From Iamia majanohamensis (lineage in GTDB: Bacteria > Actinomycetota > Acidimicrobiia > Acidimicrobiales > Iamiaceae): a stretch of DNA of 64,000 nucleotides. Of this stretch, positions 41,287 through 51,724 are shown piece after piece. Within the stretch, counting starts at the first letter, position 1, and the number at the start of each line of letters is the position of its first letter. Under the pieces are notes generated by a model. The model searched no databases. It had not been told where the DNA came from and was given only the letters and a program-made list of their open reading frames with translations. The DNA lies in assembly GCF_028532485.1 (NCBI RefSeq), contig NZ_CP116942.1:4278001-4342000 (forward strand). Direction: 5' to 3'. The position numbers and the translations under genes were made by a program.

Positions 41287-41314
41287 CCACGAACGGGATC
41301 CCGCCGATTCGACA
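41287..41314 (-). promoter_or_regulatory. Candidate ECF42-dependent promoter of the DGPF-sigma operon
   Basis: On the minus strand TGTCGA (41314-41309) is followed after 17 bases by CGTGG (41291-41287). TGTCGA is the published -35 motif of ECF42 sigma factors. It lies about 55 bases upstream of the DGPF start, fitting autoregulation. The -10 match is weaker. Confidence 0.55.
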
Positions 41315-41380
41315 CCTCCGGCGAGATCTTTCCCGAAGATGTGTCGCAGGGCGACGGCGGTGGCCGAGGGGGCGCGGCGC

Positions 41381-41416
41381 GAAGTGTGATCACCGGGGCG
41401 GCCCGCACCTCTCACC
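41381..41416 (+). promoter_or_regulatory. Shared ECF-type promoter, copy 1 (own sigma gene)
   Basis: The element begins GAAGTGTGATCACC and ends ACCTCTCACC. TGTGATC (41385-41391) and CTCTCA (41409-41414) are 17 bases apart, typical of ECF -35/-10 spacing. The same 36 bases recur upstream of the sortase operon with 33 identities. The ECF gene starts at 41441, behind an AGGAGAGGG ribosome-binding site. Confidence 0.65.
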
Positions 41417-41440
41417 TCTGACCGACCAGAGGAGAGGGCC

Positions 41441-42037
41441 ATGCCCACCACGACCACCCCCCACCACCCGGCCCCCGACGGGCCCTCCGTCGGCGAGAGC
41501 ACCCTGCGGACCGTCGAGCGGCGCCTCGTCGCCCGGGCCGCCGAGGGCGACACCGAGGCCCTGGGCCGGCTGGTGGGCCTCCACCGGCGCCGCCTGGTCG
41601 CCGTGGCCCGCCGCACCACCCGCTGCCCGGCCGCGGCGGAGGACGCGGTGCAGGACGCCCTGGTGAAGATCTGGCGCCACGCCGCGCGCCTCGACCCGGA
41701 CCGCCCCTTCCTGGCCTGGGCCGCCACCGTCGTCCGGCGCACGGCCATCGACCACGTCCGGGCCGACGCCCGGGCCCGGGCGCTGGCCCGGCGGGCCGAC
41801 CGGCCCACGACCGAGGCCTGCCCCTTCGCGGCCGTCGACGACCGCCTCGACGCCGGGGTGCTGGCCGGGCGGCTCGGGGGCCACGCCGACGACCGGCGCC
41901 TGCTGTCGTGGATCCACGTCGACGGGGACAGCGTCGAGCACGTGGCCGACCGCCTCGGGGTCCCGGTGGGGACGGTGAAGTCCCGCAGCGCCCGGGCCCG
42001 CACCCGGCTGGCCGGCCACCTCGCCCCGGCGGCGTGA
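41441..42037 (+). CDS. ECF-family RNA polymerase sigma factor
   Basis: A 198-residue sigma factor. Sigma2 is at about 25-95 (LVARAAEGDTEALGRLVGLHRRRLVAVARR, AEDAVQDALVKIWRHAARLDPDRPFLAWAATVVRRTAIDHVR). Sigma4 is at about 140-190 (LGGHADDRRLLSWIHVDGDSVEHVADRLGVPVGTVKSRSARARTRL). No anti-sigma gene is adjacent in the usual form; the next gene encodes a second sigma factor fused to an anti-sigma-like segment. A promoter-like element upstream is repeated before the sortase operon, so this protein probably drives itself and that operon. Confidence 0.92.
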   Translation: MPTTTTPHHPAPDGPSVGESTLRTVERRLVARAAEGDTEALGRLVGLHRRRLVAVARRTTRCPAAAEDAVQDALVKIWRHAARLDPDRPFLAWAATVVRRTAIDHVRADARARALARRADRPTTEACPFAAVDDRLDAGVLAGRLGGHADDRRLLSWIHVDGDSVEHVADRLGVPVGTVKSRSARARTRLAGHLAPAA

Positions 42038-42170
42038 CCAGGGCGGGGAGGCGGTCGTGGACGGTGGCGGCACCGACCGCCGGGCACCCTCCCCCGGGGG
42101 GACCCCACCCGAGACACCGGTGGCGGCCGTCCGTACCCTCGACCGCGGAGGACGCCGAGGAGGTCTCCAC

Positions 42171-43823
42171 GTGCGAGCGGACGTCAGCACCGAGGCGAGC
42201 GACGCCGAGCTGGTGGCTGCGCTGCGCGCCGGCGACCCGGCGGCCCTGGCGACGATCTACGACCGCCACGCGGATGCCCTCTTCGCCTTCGCGGCGAGGA
42301 CGCTGCGCTCGCCCCACGACGCGGCCGACGCCTGCCAGGACGCCTTCGTCCTGGCCAGCCAGCGCATCGACCAGCTGCGGGACCCGTCCCGGCTGCGCCC
42401 CTGGCTCTACGCCATCGTCCGCAACGAGTGCACCCGCATCGGCCGGGCCCGGGCCCGCGTGGTGCCGGTGAGCCCCGAGGGCCACCACGACCGCGACGCC
42501 GGGCCCGGGGCGGACCTGGCCGCCGGGCGCACCGGCGACACCGCCGGGCCCGACCCGGTCGGCAGTGCGGCGGTGCGCACCGACGACGCCACCGTGGTGC
42601 GCGACGCGCTGGGCGGCCTCGACGAGCGGGACCGGGCCCTCTTCGCGCTCCAGGCCGGGGCGGGCCTGCAGGGCCGGGACCTGGCCGACGCCGCCGGCAT
42701 CCCGCCCCGCCAGCTGGGCCAGGCCACCGCCCGCCTGCGCGACCGCCTCGAGCGGTCGATCGTCTCGCTCCTCGTCTCCCGGCACGGCCGACGGGACTGC
42801 CCCGAGCTGGGGGCGATCCTGGCCACCTGGGACGGCCACCTCACCGTGCTGCTGCGCAAGCGGGTCTCCCGCCACATCGACGCGTGCGCCACCTGCTCCT
42901 CGCGCCGGGCCGCCCTGGTCCTCCCGGTCCGGTCGGCGCTGGCCGCACCGCTGCCGCTGCTCCTCGCCCCTGCGGACCTCCGTGGCCGGGTCCTCGACCG
43001 GGTCGCCGCGGCCCTCGACGGCGGGCCGGCCCCCGACCCCGGTGCAGCCGCGGACTGGCCCGGCGGCTTCCCGCCCGGCGCGCGCCGCCGGGGGCCCGTG
43101 CCGCCCCGCCGGGCCCTCGCCGCGGTGGCGGCGGTCGTGGCGATGGCGCTGGCCCTGGCCGTCCTGGTCGGGGCAGGCAGCGGGGGGGACGCGGTGGCCG
43201 GCGCCCCGGCGGCCCCCACCACGGCCGCCGTCCCGCCGCCGGACACCACCACCACGAACGTGCCCCCCACCCCCACGACGGGCGCCCCGGCGGCCCCCGA
43301 CGCCCCGCCGGCGGCCCCACCCGAGCCGGCCCCGGCGCCCCCGCCCGCGGCCCCGTCGCCGACCGAGCCGGCCCCTCCTCCCCCGCCGGCACCGACGGCG
43401 GACGCGCCCGGCGCGCCGACCCCCGAGGTGACGAGCGACCCGTCCCCGCCACCCCCACCGCCGCCGCCGCCCGAGCCGGAGAGGCCGGGGCGCGCCGACG
43501 ACCCGGTCGCCCCGGCGCCGGCGCCGGAGGTCGCGGTCGTCCGCGCCCCCACCTCGCTCGTGCGGACCGGCTGCCCCGGCCCCACCGAGGGCGTCGTGGC
43601 CGCCACCGCCTCCGGCGCCAGGCTGGTGGTGGAGCTCCTCACCGAGGGGATCGGCGGACCCCGGTCGACAGCGATGGCGGCGGCCGGCGGGGGCTGGACG
43701 GGGCCGGTCGGCCCCTTCGACGAGCCCGGGACGCTGACCGGCCGGGTCCGGGTGACCGACGAGGCGGGGCGCACCGCCACCAGCGCCCCGTCCACGGTGG
43801 TCGTCCAACCCTGCGCCGGCTGA
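42171..43823 (+). CDS. Membrane-tethered ECF sigma factor with zinc-finger, TM and extracellular domain
   Basis: A 550-residue fusion. Residues 10-90 form sigma2 (ELVAALRAGDPAALATIYDRHADALF, ADACQDAFVLASQRIDQLRDPSRLRPWLYAIVRNE). Residues 140-200 form sigma4 (LGGLDERDRALFALQAGAGLQGRDLADAAGI). His235-x3-Cys239-x2-Cys242 matches anti-sigma zinc fingers. A single helix at about 315-336 is followed by a Pro/Ala-rich stalk to about residue 475, then a folded domain ending VVQPCAG. The sigma domain would be held at the membrane until released, a one-component design known from ECF groups such as ECF52/53. The GTG at 42171 follows GAGGAGG by seven bases. Confidence 0.85.
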   Translation: MRADVSTEASDAELVAALRAGDPAALATIYDRHADALFAFAARTLRSPHDAADACQDAFVLASQRIDQLRDPSRLRPWLYAIVRNECTRIGRARARVVPVSPEGHHDRDAGPGADLAAGRTGDTAGPDPVGSAAVRTDDATVVRDALGGLDERDRALFALQAGAGLQGRDLADAAGIPPRQLGQATARLRDRLERSIVSLLVSRHGRRDCPELGAILATWDGHLTVLLRKRVSRHIDACATCSSRRAALVLPVRSALAAPLPLLLAPADLRGRVLDRVAAALDGGPAPDPGAAADWPGGFPPGARRRGPVPPRRALAAVAAVVAMALALAVLVGAGSGGDAVAGAPAAPTTAAVPPPDTTTTNVPPTPTTGAPAAPDAPPAAPPEPAPAPPPAAPSPTEPAPPPPPAPTADAPGAPTPEVTSDPSPPPPPPPPPEPERPGRADDPVAPAPAPEVAVVRAPTSLVRTGCPGPTEGVVAATASGARLVVELLTEGIGGPRSTAMAAAGGGWTGPVGPFDEPGTLTGRVRVTDEAGRTATSAPSTVVVQPCAG

Positions 43824-44140
43824 GGCCGGCGCTCCGGTGCAGGGCGGTCGACGACCGCGAGGGGGCTCCTGCGTCCGCAGGCCTCGGAGGTCCACCGGCC
43901 CCGGCGGCTCGCAGGGCCGAGCCGGGCCGAGGGAGGCCGACGCTCGCCGTGTGCCGTCACGGTCGCGAGCCCGAGGTGCAGACCGGTGGTGGGCGGCGGT
44001 GCGGGCGCGGTCGTCGGGGCCCCCGAGCGGGCCCCACCCCAGAGGCCGGGGTGGGGTGCCCGGCCCCGGCCGGCACGGGAACCGGGGTCCACCGCCAGCC
44101 GTACCCGGGGTGACACCCACACCGCCCCAGGAGGCACCCC
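43824..44140. other. 317-base gene-free gap with hairpin and promoter-like element
   Basis: No coding frame is supported. CCCCACCCC (44032-44040) pairs with GGGGTGGGG (44048-44056) around a 7-base loop, a probable terminator for the sigma fusion gene. Downstream, GGGAACC (44077-44083), 17 bases, then GTACCC (44101-44106) resembles the GGAAC-N16/17-GTT class of ECF promoters and precedes the acidic wall-protein gene by 34 bases. Both are by-eye calls. Confidence 0.45.
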
Positions 44141-44848
44141 ATGTCGAAGACCCTGCACCTGCTCAGCGCGACGGCCGTGGCCGCCGCCCTCACCCTGATC
44201 CCGGCCGTGGCCGGGGCCACCGACACGCCGACCCACGACTGCCGGCCGAGCGCCGACGGCGTGGTGGCCGACGGCCCGGCGCCCGACGACAGCGTCACCC
44301 CCGACGACGGCGCTGCGCCCGACGACGACGGCGTCACCCCCGACGACGGGGCCGTGCCCGACGACGACGGCGTCGACCCGGACGACGGGTCCCCCGACGG
44401 CGACGGCCTCGACGGCGACGACCTGGTCCCCGAGGACCTGGGCGACATCACGGCCCCTGACGACGGCGACACGCCCGACGGCGTCGACCTCGTCCCCGAG
44501 GACCTCGGCGACATCACGGCCCCCGACGACGCCGGGGACGACCTGCCCCCGCCCGACGACCTGGGCGACATCGTGCTCCCCGACGGCCAGCCCGACGACG
44601 GGGCCGACGACGCCACGCCCACCGACCTGGGCGCCGGCGACGGCGACCTGGCCGTCCCGACCTCCTTCCGGGGCGACGTCGGCTCCCAGGGCGAGCCCTG
44701 CCCCGTCCCCCAGGACGGGATCCAGACCGGGGCCGGCGGCACCGCCGGGACCGGCGACCCGACCGGCGCCCTGCTCGCCGCCGGCGTGGGCGGCCTGGCC
44801 CTCGCCGCCGGGGTGAGCGCGGCCCGGGCCCGGCGGCGCACCGCCTGA
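44141..44848 (+). CDS. Secreted Asp-rich repeat protein with C-terminal sorting-like tail
   Basis: A 235-residue protein. The signal peptide is TLHLLSATAVAAALTLIPAVAGA, cleaved near residue 26. Residues 35-165 are very acidic, with PDD/PDDDG/TPDDGA repeats and two copies of DLVPEDLGDITAPDD. The C-terminus has TAGTGD (201-206), a hydrophobic stretch GALLAAGVGGLALAAGVSA and a basic end ARARRRTA. That is the architecture of a sortase substrate, but TAGTG replaces LPxTG. A sortase gene lies 190 bases downstream. Asp-rich repeats could bind Ca2+ or form an acidic surface layer. RBS AGGAGG. Confidence 0.7.
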   Translation: MSKTLHLLSATAVAAALTLIPAVAGATDTPTHDCRPSADGVVADGPAPDDSVTPDDGAAPDDDGVTPDDGAVPDDDGVDPDDGSPDGDGLDGDDLVPEDLGDITAPDDGDTPDGVDLVPEDLGDITAPDDAGDDLPPPDDLGDIVLPDGQPDDGADDATPTDLGAGDGDLAVPTSFRGDVGSQGEPCPVPQDGIQTGAGGTAGTGDPTGALLAAGVGGLALAAGVSAARARRRTA

Positions 44849-44869
44849 CCCGCACCACCCCCGGCCGAC

Positions 44870-44900
44870 GGCCCGGGTCCCTCCTCGAGGGGCCCGGGCC
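44870..44900 (+). terminator. Strong terminator hairpin after acidic protein gene
   Basis: GGCCCGGGTCCCTC pairs with GAGGGGCCCGGGCC (14 bp including one T.G) around CTC. It begins 22 bases after the stop and separates this gene from the sortase promoter. Confidence 0.7.
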
Positions 44901-44997
44901 CCGTCGCGCCCGGGCCCGCAGGCGCGCCCGTCCCGGCCGCCCCCAGCCGCTCCGGCCCCGACGGCGTCCGGAACCAGGTCCTCGCGAGGTGGCGACA

Positions 44998-45033
44998 GAA
45001 GTGTGATCACCCGGGCGGCCGGGACCTCTCACC
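44998..45033 (+). promoter_or_regulatory. Shared ECF-type promoter, copy 2 (sortase operon)
   Basis: Aligned to 41381-41416 without gaps, 33 of 36 bases match: the 14-base start, an inner GGGCGGCC and the last 10 bases are identical. TGTGATC is at 45002-45008 and CTCTCA at 45026-45031. The sortase ATG is at 45037, so transcription would start at or next to the start codon. No ribosome-binding site is visible, suggesting a leaderless mRNA. Confidence 0.65.
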
Positions 45034-45036
45034 CCC

Positions 45037-45738
45037 ATGGACACCCACACCGACCCCACCCCGACCACCTCATCCCCACCCCCGCACCGGGGCCGAGGAC
45101 CCGACCGTCGGGCCCGGAGCTGGACGGTGCTCACCGCCGTCGTGGTCCTGGCCGCCCTCGCCTCCGCCGCCATCGTGCTCCTGGGCACCGAGCCACCCCC
45201 CGACGTCGTCGCCGAGGAGGTGGTCGTCCCCCGCTCCGGGAGCTCCACCACCGCGGCTCCCACCACCACCGAGGCCGCACCCCGGGCAGGGGAGCCGGGA
45301 CGGGTGGTGATCGACCGCATCGGCGTCGACGCCGAGGTCATCGACCTGGGCCTCGACGACGAGGGCGCCCTCGAGGTCCCCACCGACTTCAGCCAGACGG
45401 GCTGGTGGACCGGCGGGGCCCGCCCCGGCGAGGACGGCCCGGCGGTCATCGTCGGCCACGTCGACTCGGTCGACGGGCCCGCCGTGTTCTTCCGGCTCGA
45501 GGAGCTGGAGCCCGGCGACGAGGTCACCGTCGTGGCCGACGACGGCACCCCGACCACCTTCGTGGTCGAGCGGTCCCGCCAGGTCGCCAAGGACGAGTTC
45601 CCCACCGAGGAGGTCTACGGCGCCACCGACGACGCCGAGCTCCGCCTGGTCACCTGCGACGGCGACTTCGACCGCAGCACGGGCCACTACGACGACAACC
45701 TCATCGTCTTCCTGCGGGAGGTGGGCCCCGATGCCTGA
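45037..45738 (+). CDS. Class F sortase
   Basis: A 233-residue membrane-anchored transpeptidase. A signal-anchor helix spans about 29-50 (WTVLTAVVVLAALASAAIVLL), followed by a Ser/Thr linker and the beta-barrel sortase domain from residue 88. Catalytic candidates are His141 (VIVGHVDS), Cys207 (LRLVTCDG) and Arg213 (FDRSTGHY). GHVDS and VTC match class F of actinobacteria. It would attach secreted proteins to the wall or to another acceptor. It starts an operon with DUF5819 and HTTM genes and overlaps the next gene by eight bases. Confidence 0.88.
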   Translation: MDTHTDPTPTTSSPPPHRGRGPDRRARSWTVLTAVVVLAALASAAIVLLGTEPPPDVVAEEVVVPRSGSSTTAAPTTTEAAPRAGEPGRVVIDRIGVDAEVIDLGLDDEGALEVPTDFSQTGWWTGGARPGEDGPAVIVGHVDSVDGPAVFFRLEELEPGDEVTVVADDGTPTTFVVERSRQVAKDEFPTEEVYGATDDAELRLVTCDGDFDRSTGHYDDNLIVFLREVGPDA

Positions 45739-46318
45739 GCCCACCACCCCACCCACTGCCGAGGCGACCGCCCTCCGCCCCGGCCTCCAGGAGCGGGTCG
45801 AGGCCCACCCCGTGGGTCGGGCGCTGGTGGCCGCGGCCATCGCCCTGGTGCTCGCCACCCTGGTGGCCCACAACCTGCCCGACTCGGCGCTGCGGGAGCG
45901 CCTGGCCGACGCCGTCGCCCCCGTCGACCGCCACTCCGGGCTGGCCCAGGACTGGAAGCTCTTCGCCCCCGACCCCAGCGCCGTCGGCGTCGAGCTCGTC
46001 GCCGTGGTGCGCCGGGCCGACGGGACGACCGGCACCTGGCGGCCGCCGGTGGGCGGCGACACCCCGCTCAGCGCCTACCGGGGCTTCCGGTGGCGGAAGT
46101 GGGCCAGCGCCCTGGCCCGCAGCGAGAGCCCGGTGGCCCTGGCCGGTGCGGCCCGCCTCGTGGCCGCGGCCGACGACGGCGCGCCGGCGGTGGAGGTGGC
46201 CTTCTACCGGGTGGGCCTGGGGGAGCACGCCTCCCTCGAGCCCCGGTCCCTCGGGCGGGTCGCGGTGCGCGAGGGCGCCTCCCCGGGCGCCGAGCAGCAG
46301 GCCGGAGGTGGGTCGTGA
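45731..46318 (+). CDS. DUF5819 family protein
   Basis: A 195-residue protein with one N-terminal membrane helix (GRALVAAAIALVLATLVAHNL). It then has GLAQDWKLFAPDPSAVGVELVAVVRRADG, the WxLFAPDP motif of DUF5819, and an outside domain. The family commonly sits next to HTTM proteins, as here. Function unknown. It overlaps both the sortase gene and the HTTM gene, so expression is coupled. Confidence 0.8.
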   Translation: MPEPTTPPTAEATALRPGLQERVEAHPVGRALVAAAIALVLATLVAHNLPDSALRERLADAVAPVDRHSGLAQDWKLFAPDPSAVGVELVAVVRRADGTTGTWRPPVGGDTPLSAYRGFRWRKWASALARSESPVALAGAARLVAAADDGAPAVEVAFYRVGLGEHASLEPRSLGRVAVREGASPGAEQQAGGGS

Positions 46319-47264
46319 CCGCCGCCCGACGCGCCACCGACTGGTTCCTCGTCCCCCAGCGGGCCGAGCCCCTCGCCCTCCTGCGCATCGGGTTCGGGCT
46401 CCTGGTCCTCGTCTGGTGCCTGGCGGTCGCCGGCGACGCCACCACCTTCTTCGGCCCCGAGGGCCTGCTCCCCGGGTACGCGGGCACGGCCTCGCCTCTC
46501 GCCGTGCTGTCGTGGTGGACCGGCCCCGCCGCCGCCCCCGTCGTGCTGGCGGTGCTCGCCCTGGCGGGCGCCGCCCTGGTGGTCGGCTGGCACACCCGGC
46601 TGGCCGCCCTCCTCGTCTTCGTGGGCGTGCTGTCGCTGCAGCGGCGCGACCCCTTCGTGCTCAACGGCGGCGACCTGCTGCTGCGGATCATGGCCCTGGC
46701 CGTGGTGGCCATGCCGACGGGCCGGGTGGCCTCGCTCGACGCCCGGCGGGCCGCCCGCCGCGGACGCCCGCTGTCGCCGGTGGCCTCGGTGTGGGCCCTG
46801 CGCCTGCTCCAGGTCCAGGTGGCCGTGCTCTACGCCGACTCCGTGTGGGAGAAGCTGGCCGGGGAGACCTGGCGCGACGGCACGGCGGTCGGACGGGCGG
46901 TCTCGGCCGAGCACCTCCAGCGGCTCGTCGTGCCGGAGTGGTTCCTGTCCAACACGTTCCTCGTGGCCCTGGCCACCTGGGGCGCCCTCGCCGTCGAGGC
47001 CGCCATCCCCGCCCTGGTGTGGAACCGGCGGTGGCGGCCCTGGGTGCTGGGAGCGGGCGTCGCCCTCCACCTCGGCATCGAGGTGACCCTCGACCTCGGG
47101 TTCTTCCCGGCCACGATCCTGGTCTCCTACCTGGCCTTCGTGCCCCCGGAGACGGCGCGCCACGTGCTGGCCCGGATCGGCCTGCTCGACGACGACCGCC
47201 CCGCTCCCGTCGAGGTGGCCCGACCGACCGAGGCGCTGTCGCAGGGGGGTGGGAGGATGGCCGG

Positions 47265-47268
<4 letters not shown>
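46315..47268 (+). CDS. HTTM domain membrane protein (vitamin K-dependent carboxylase-like)
   Basis: A 317-residue membrane protein with several helices (LALLRIGFGLLVLVWCLAVAGD at the start; VVLAVLALAGAALVVGWHTRLAALLVF; YADSVWEKLAGETWRDGTAVG in a loop; GALAVEAAIPALVWNRRWRPWVLGAGVALHLGIEVTL). LLRIGFG and the tandem helix pattern fit HTTM, the horizontally transferred membrane domain related to vitamin K gamma-carboxylase. Catalytic activity is not established in bacteria. The GTG start overlaps the DUF5819 stop. Confidence 0.85.
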
Positions 47269-49370
<2,102 letters not shown>

Positions 49371-49698
49371 GGCCGCCCGCGCGGGCCCGCCGCGGGCACC
49401 TGCCGACCGCTGCGCCCCGGCCACCGCTCGAGACGGCGGCCCTCGTGGGCGCATGAAGCCCTCCTGGGCGCATGCCGTCCACCTGGGCGGCCGTTCCCGC
49501 CACCCGCCGCCCTGCGCCACCCGCCCGCCGACGCGCCGACGGTCGCGCCGACACGGCGACCCTCCTCGGCGCGTGCCGCCCACCAGGGCGGCAGCCCCCC
49601 TTCCACTGCCCGGGAGCGGCGGCCGGGGCGCGTCACCCGGAGAGGTGTCCGTCTCCCTTCCTTGATTGGTTCCAGTCTCGGCGGGGCAGGGTGCAGGG
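49371..49698. other. 328-base gene-free gap with direct repeats
   Basis: No convincing gene. A 32-base unit at 49460-49491 recurs at 49561-49592 with 28 identities; both start CCTCCT and end GGGCGGC. A shorter relative (CCTCGTGGGCGCATG) begins at 49441. The second copy contains a 7-bp hairpin GCCGCCC-ACCA-GGGCGGC (49575-49592). The right end (about 49655-49678) is unusually AT-rich and precedes the fur gene. Confidence 0.5.
49655..49678 (+). promoter_or_regulatory. AT-rich candidate operator/promoter of fur-catalase
   Basis: CCTTCCTTGATTGGTTCCAG stands out in a very GC-rich region, about 20-40 bases before the fur start. Fur/PerR proteins bind AT-rich sites upstream of their own gene in several actinobacteria. 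No clear 19-bp Fur box symmetry is visible, so this is only a location hint. Confidence 0.35.
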
Positions 49699-50178
49699 GT
49701 GCCCGCCCTGACCCCCGACCTCGCCGATGTCCTGCGCGACGCCGGCCTCCGGGTCACCGCGGCTCGCCTGGCCACCCTCCGGGTCCTCGACGACACCCCC
49801 CACGCCGCGGCCGATGCCATCGCCACCTCGGTCCGGGCCGAGCTGGGCAGCGTGTCGACCCAGGCCGTCTACGACGTGCTCCGGGCCCTCACCACCGCCG
49901 GGTTGGTCCGACGCATCGAGCCCGCCGGCAGCGCCGCCCTCTTCGAGACGCGCACCGGCGACAACCACCACCACCTCGTGTGCCGCACCTGCGGCGCCGT
50001 CGCCGACGTCGACTGCGCCGTCGGCGACGTCCCCTGCCTGGAGCCCGCCCAGAGCCAGGGCTACGAGATCGACGAGGCCGAGGTCGTCTACTGGGGCCTG
50101 TGCCCCGACTGCCGCCCCGACGACGCCACCACCACCCCCGCCCCCGAACCGACCCCCACCCCCAGGAGCACACCGTGA
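49699..50178 (+). CDS. Fur family transcriptional regulator
   Basis: A 159-residue regulator. The N-terminal winged helix has [34 protein letters not shown] and [22 protein letters not shown]. The metal-binding half has [19 protein letters not shown] and YWGLCPDC, giving two CxxC zinc pairs. Its coupling to catalase (GTGA overlap) suggests a peroxide-sensing FurA/PerR-like role rather than iron uptake control. GTG at 49699; a TTG 33 bases upstream is possible. The C-terminal tail is Thr/Pro-rich. Confidence 0.9.
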   Translation: MPALTPDLADVLRDAGLRVTAARLATLRVLDDTPHAAADAIATSVRAELGSVSTQAVYDVLRALTTAGLVRRIEPAGSAALFETRTGDNHHHLVCRTCGAVADVDCAVGDVPCLEPAQSQGYEIDEAEVVYWGLCPDCRPDDATTTPAPEPTPTPRSTP

Positions 50179-51692
50179 CCGAGACCAAGCCCACCACCAC
50201 CGACGCCGGGATCCCGGTCGAGAGCGACGAGCACAGCCTCACCGTCGGCGCCGGCGGCCCGATCCTGCTCCAGGACCACTACCTGATCGAGCAGATGGCC
50301 CAGTTCAACCGGGAGCGCATCCCGGAGCGCCAGCCCCACGCCAAGGGCAGCGGCGCCTTCGGCCACTTCGAGGTGACCGACGACGTCAGCCAGTACACCA
50401 AGGCGGCGGTGTTCCAGCCCGGCACCACGACCGACACCCTCATCCGCTTCTCCACCGTCGCCGGTGAGCGGGGCTCCCCCGACACCTGGCGCGACCCCCG
50501 TGGCTTCTCGCTGAAGATGTACACGAGCGAGGGCAACTACGACATGGTCGGCAACAACACGCCGGTCTTCTTCGTGAAGGACCCGATGAAGTTCCAGCAC
50601 TTCATCCGCTCCCAGAAGCGCCGGGCCGACAACGGCCTCCGCGACCACGACATGCAGTGGGACTTCTGGACGCTCTCCCCCGAGTCCGCCCACCAGGTCA
50701 CCTGGCTCATGGGCGACCGGGGCATCCCCCGGACCTGGCGCCACATGAACGGCTACAGCTCCCACACCTACATGTGGGTCAACGCCAAGGGCGAGAAGTT
50801 CTGGGTCAAGTACCACTTCAAGACCGACCAGGGCATCGAGAACTTCACCCAGCACGAGGCCGACCAGATGGCCTCGATCGACACCGACTACCACCGGCGC
50901 GACCTCTACGAGCACATCGCCGACGGCGAGTTCCCGTCCTGGACCCTCAAGGTGCAGGTCATGCCGTTCGAGGACGCCAAGGACTACCGGTTCAACCCCT
51001 TCGACCTGACGAAGGTCTGGCCCCACGGCGACTACCCGCTGATCGACGTGGGCCGCCTCACCCTCGACCGGAACCCCACCGACTTCCACACCGAGATCGA
51101 GCAGGCCGCGTTCCAGCCCAACAACCTGGTCCCCGGCATCGGGCCCAGCCCCGACCGCATGCTGCTGGGGCGGCTGTTCTCCTACGCCGACGCCCACCGG
51201 GCCCGGCTGGGCGTGAACTACACCCAGATCCCGGTCAACAGCCCCCAGGCGCCCGTCCACAGCTACAGCAAGGACGGCGCCATGCGGGTCCAGAACGTGT
51301 CGGACCCGGTCTACGCCCCGAACTCCTACGGCGGTCCGTCCGCCGACGTGGCCCGCTACGGCGAGCCCGCCGGGTGGGAGTCCGACGGCGAGATGGTGCG
51401 GTCCTCCTACGTCGACCACGCCGAGGACGACGACTGGGGCCAGGCCGGCACCATGGTCCGCGAGGTCCTCGACGACGACGCCCGGGAGCGGCTGGTCGAC
51501 AACATCGTCGGCCACCTGCTGAACGGCGTGTCCGAGCCCATCCTGGAGCGGGCCTTCACCTACTGGCGCAACGTCGACAAGGACCTGGGTGACCGGGTCG
51601 CCGACGGCGTGCGCTCCAAGCAGGACGAGACCGACCCCAAGGCCGACGAGCAGGACAACCCCGCCCGCAAGGGGGCCAAGGCCAAGGCCTGA
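50175..51692 (+). CDS. Heme catalase (monofunctional, KatA type)
   Basis: A 505-residue small-subunit catalase. Distal His lies in [17 protein letters not shown], Asn in [16 protein letters not shown], and the proximal heme ligand Tyr in [39 protein letters not shown] and [12 protein letters not shown] are further family blocks. It degrades hydrogen peroxide in the cytoplasm. RBS AGGAGC. Overlap with the upstream fur gene predicts peroxide- or iron-responsive expression. The C-terminal 30 residues are a charged Asp/Lys tail. Confidence 0.96.
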   Translation: MTETKPTTTDAGIPVESDEHSLTVGAGGPILLQDHYLIEQMAQFNRERIPERQPHAKGSGAFGHFEVTDDVSQYTKAAVFQPGTTTDTLIRFSTVAGERGSPDTWRDPRGFSLKMYTSEGNYDMVGNNTPVFFVKDPMKFQHFIRSQKRRADNGLRDHDMQWDFWTLSPESAHQVTWLMGDRGIPRTWRHMNGYSSHTYMWVNAKGEKFWVKYHFKTDQGIENFTQHEADQMASIDTDYHRRDLYEHIADGEFPSWTLKVQVMPFEDAKDYRFNPFDLTKVWPHGDYPLIDVGRLTLDRNPTDFHTEIEQAAFQPNNLVPGIGPSPDRMLLGRLFSYADAHRARLGVNYTQIPVNSPQAPVHSYSKDGAMRVQNVSDPVYAPNSYGGPSADVARYGEPAGWESDGEMVRSSYVDHAEDDDWGQAGTMVREVLDDDARERLVDNIVGHLLNGVSEPILERAFTYWRNVDKDLGDRVADGVRSKQDETDPKADEQDNPARKGAKAKA

Positions 51693-51724
51693 GCCGCAGC
51701 GACGCCGCTCCCGCGAGGAGCCGA

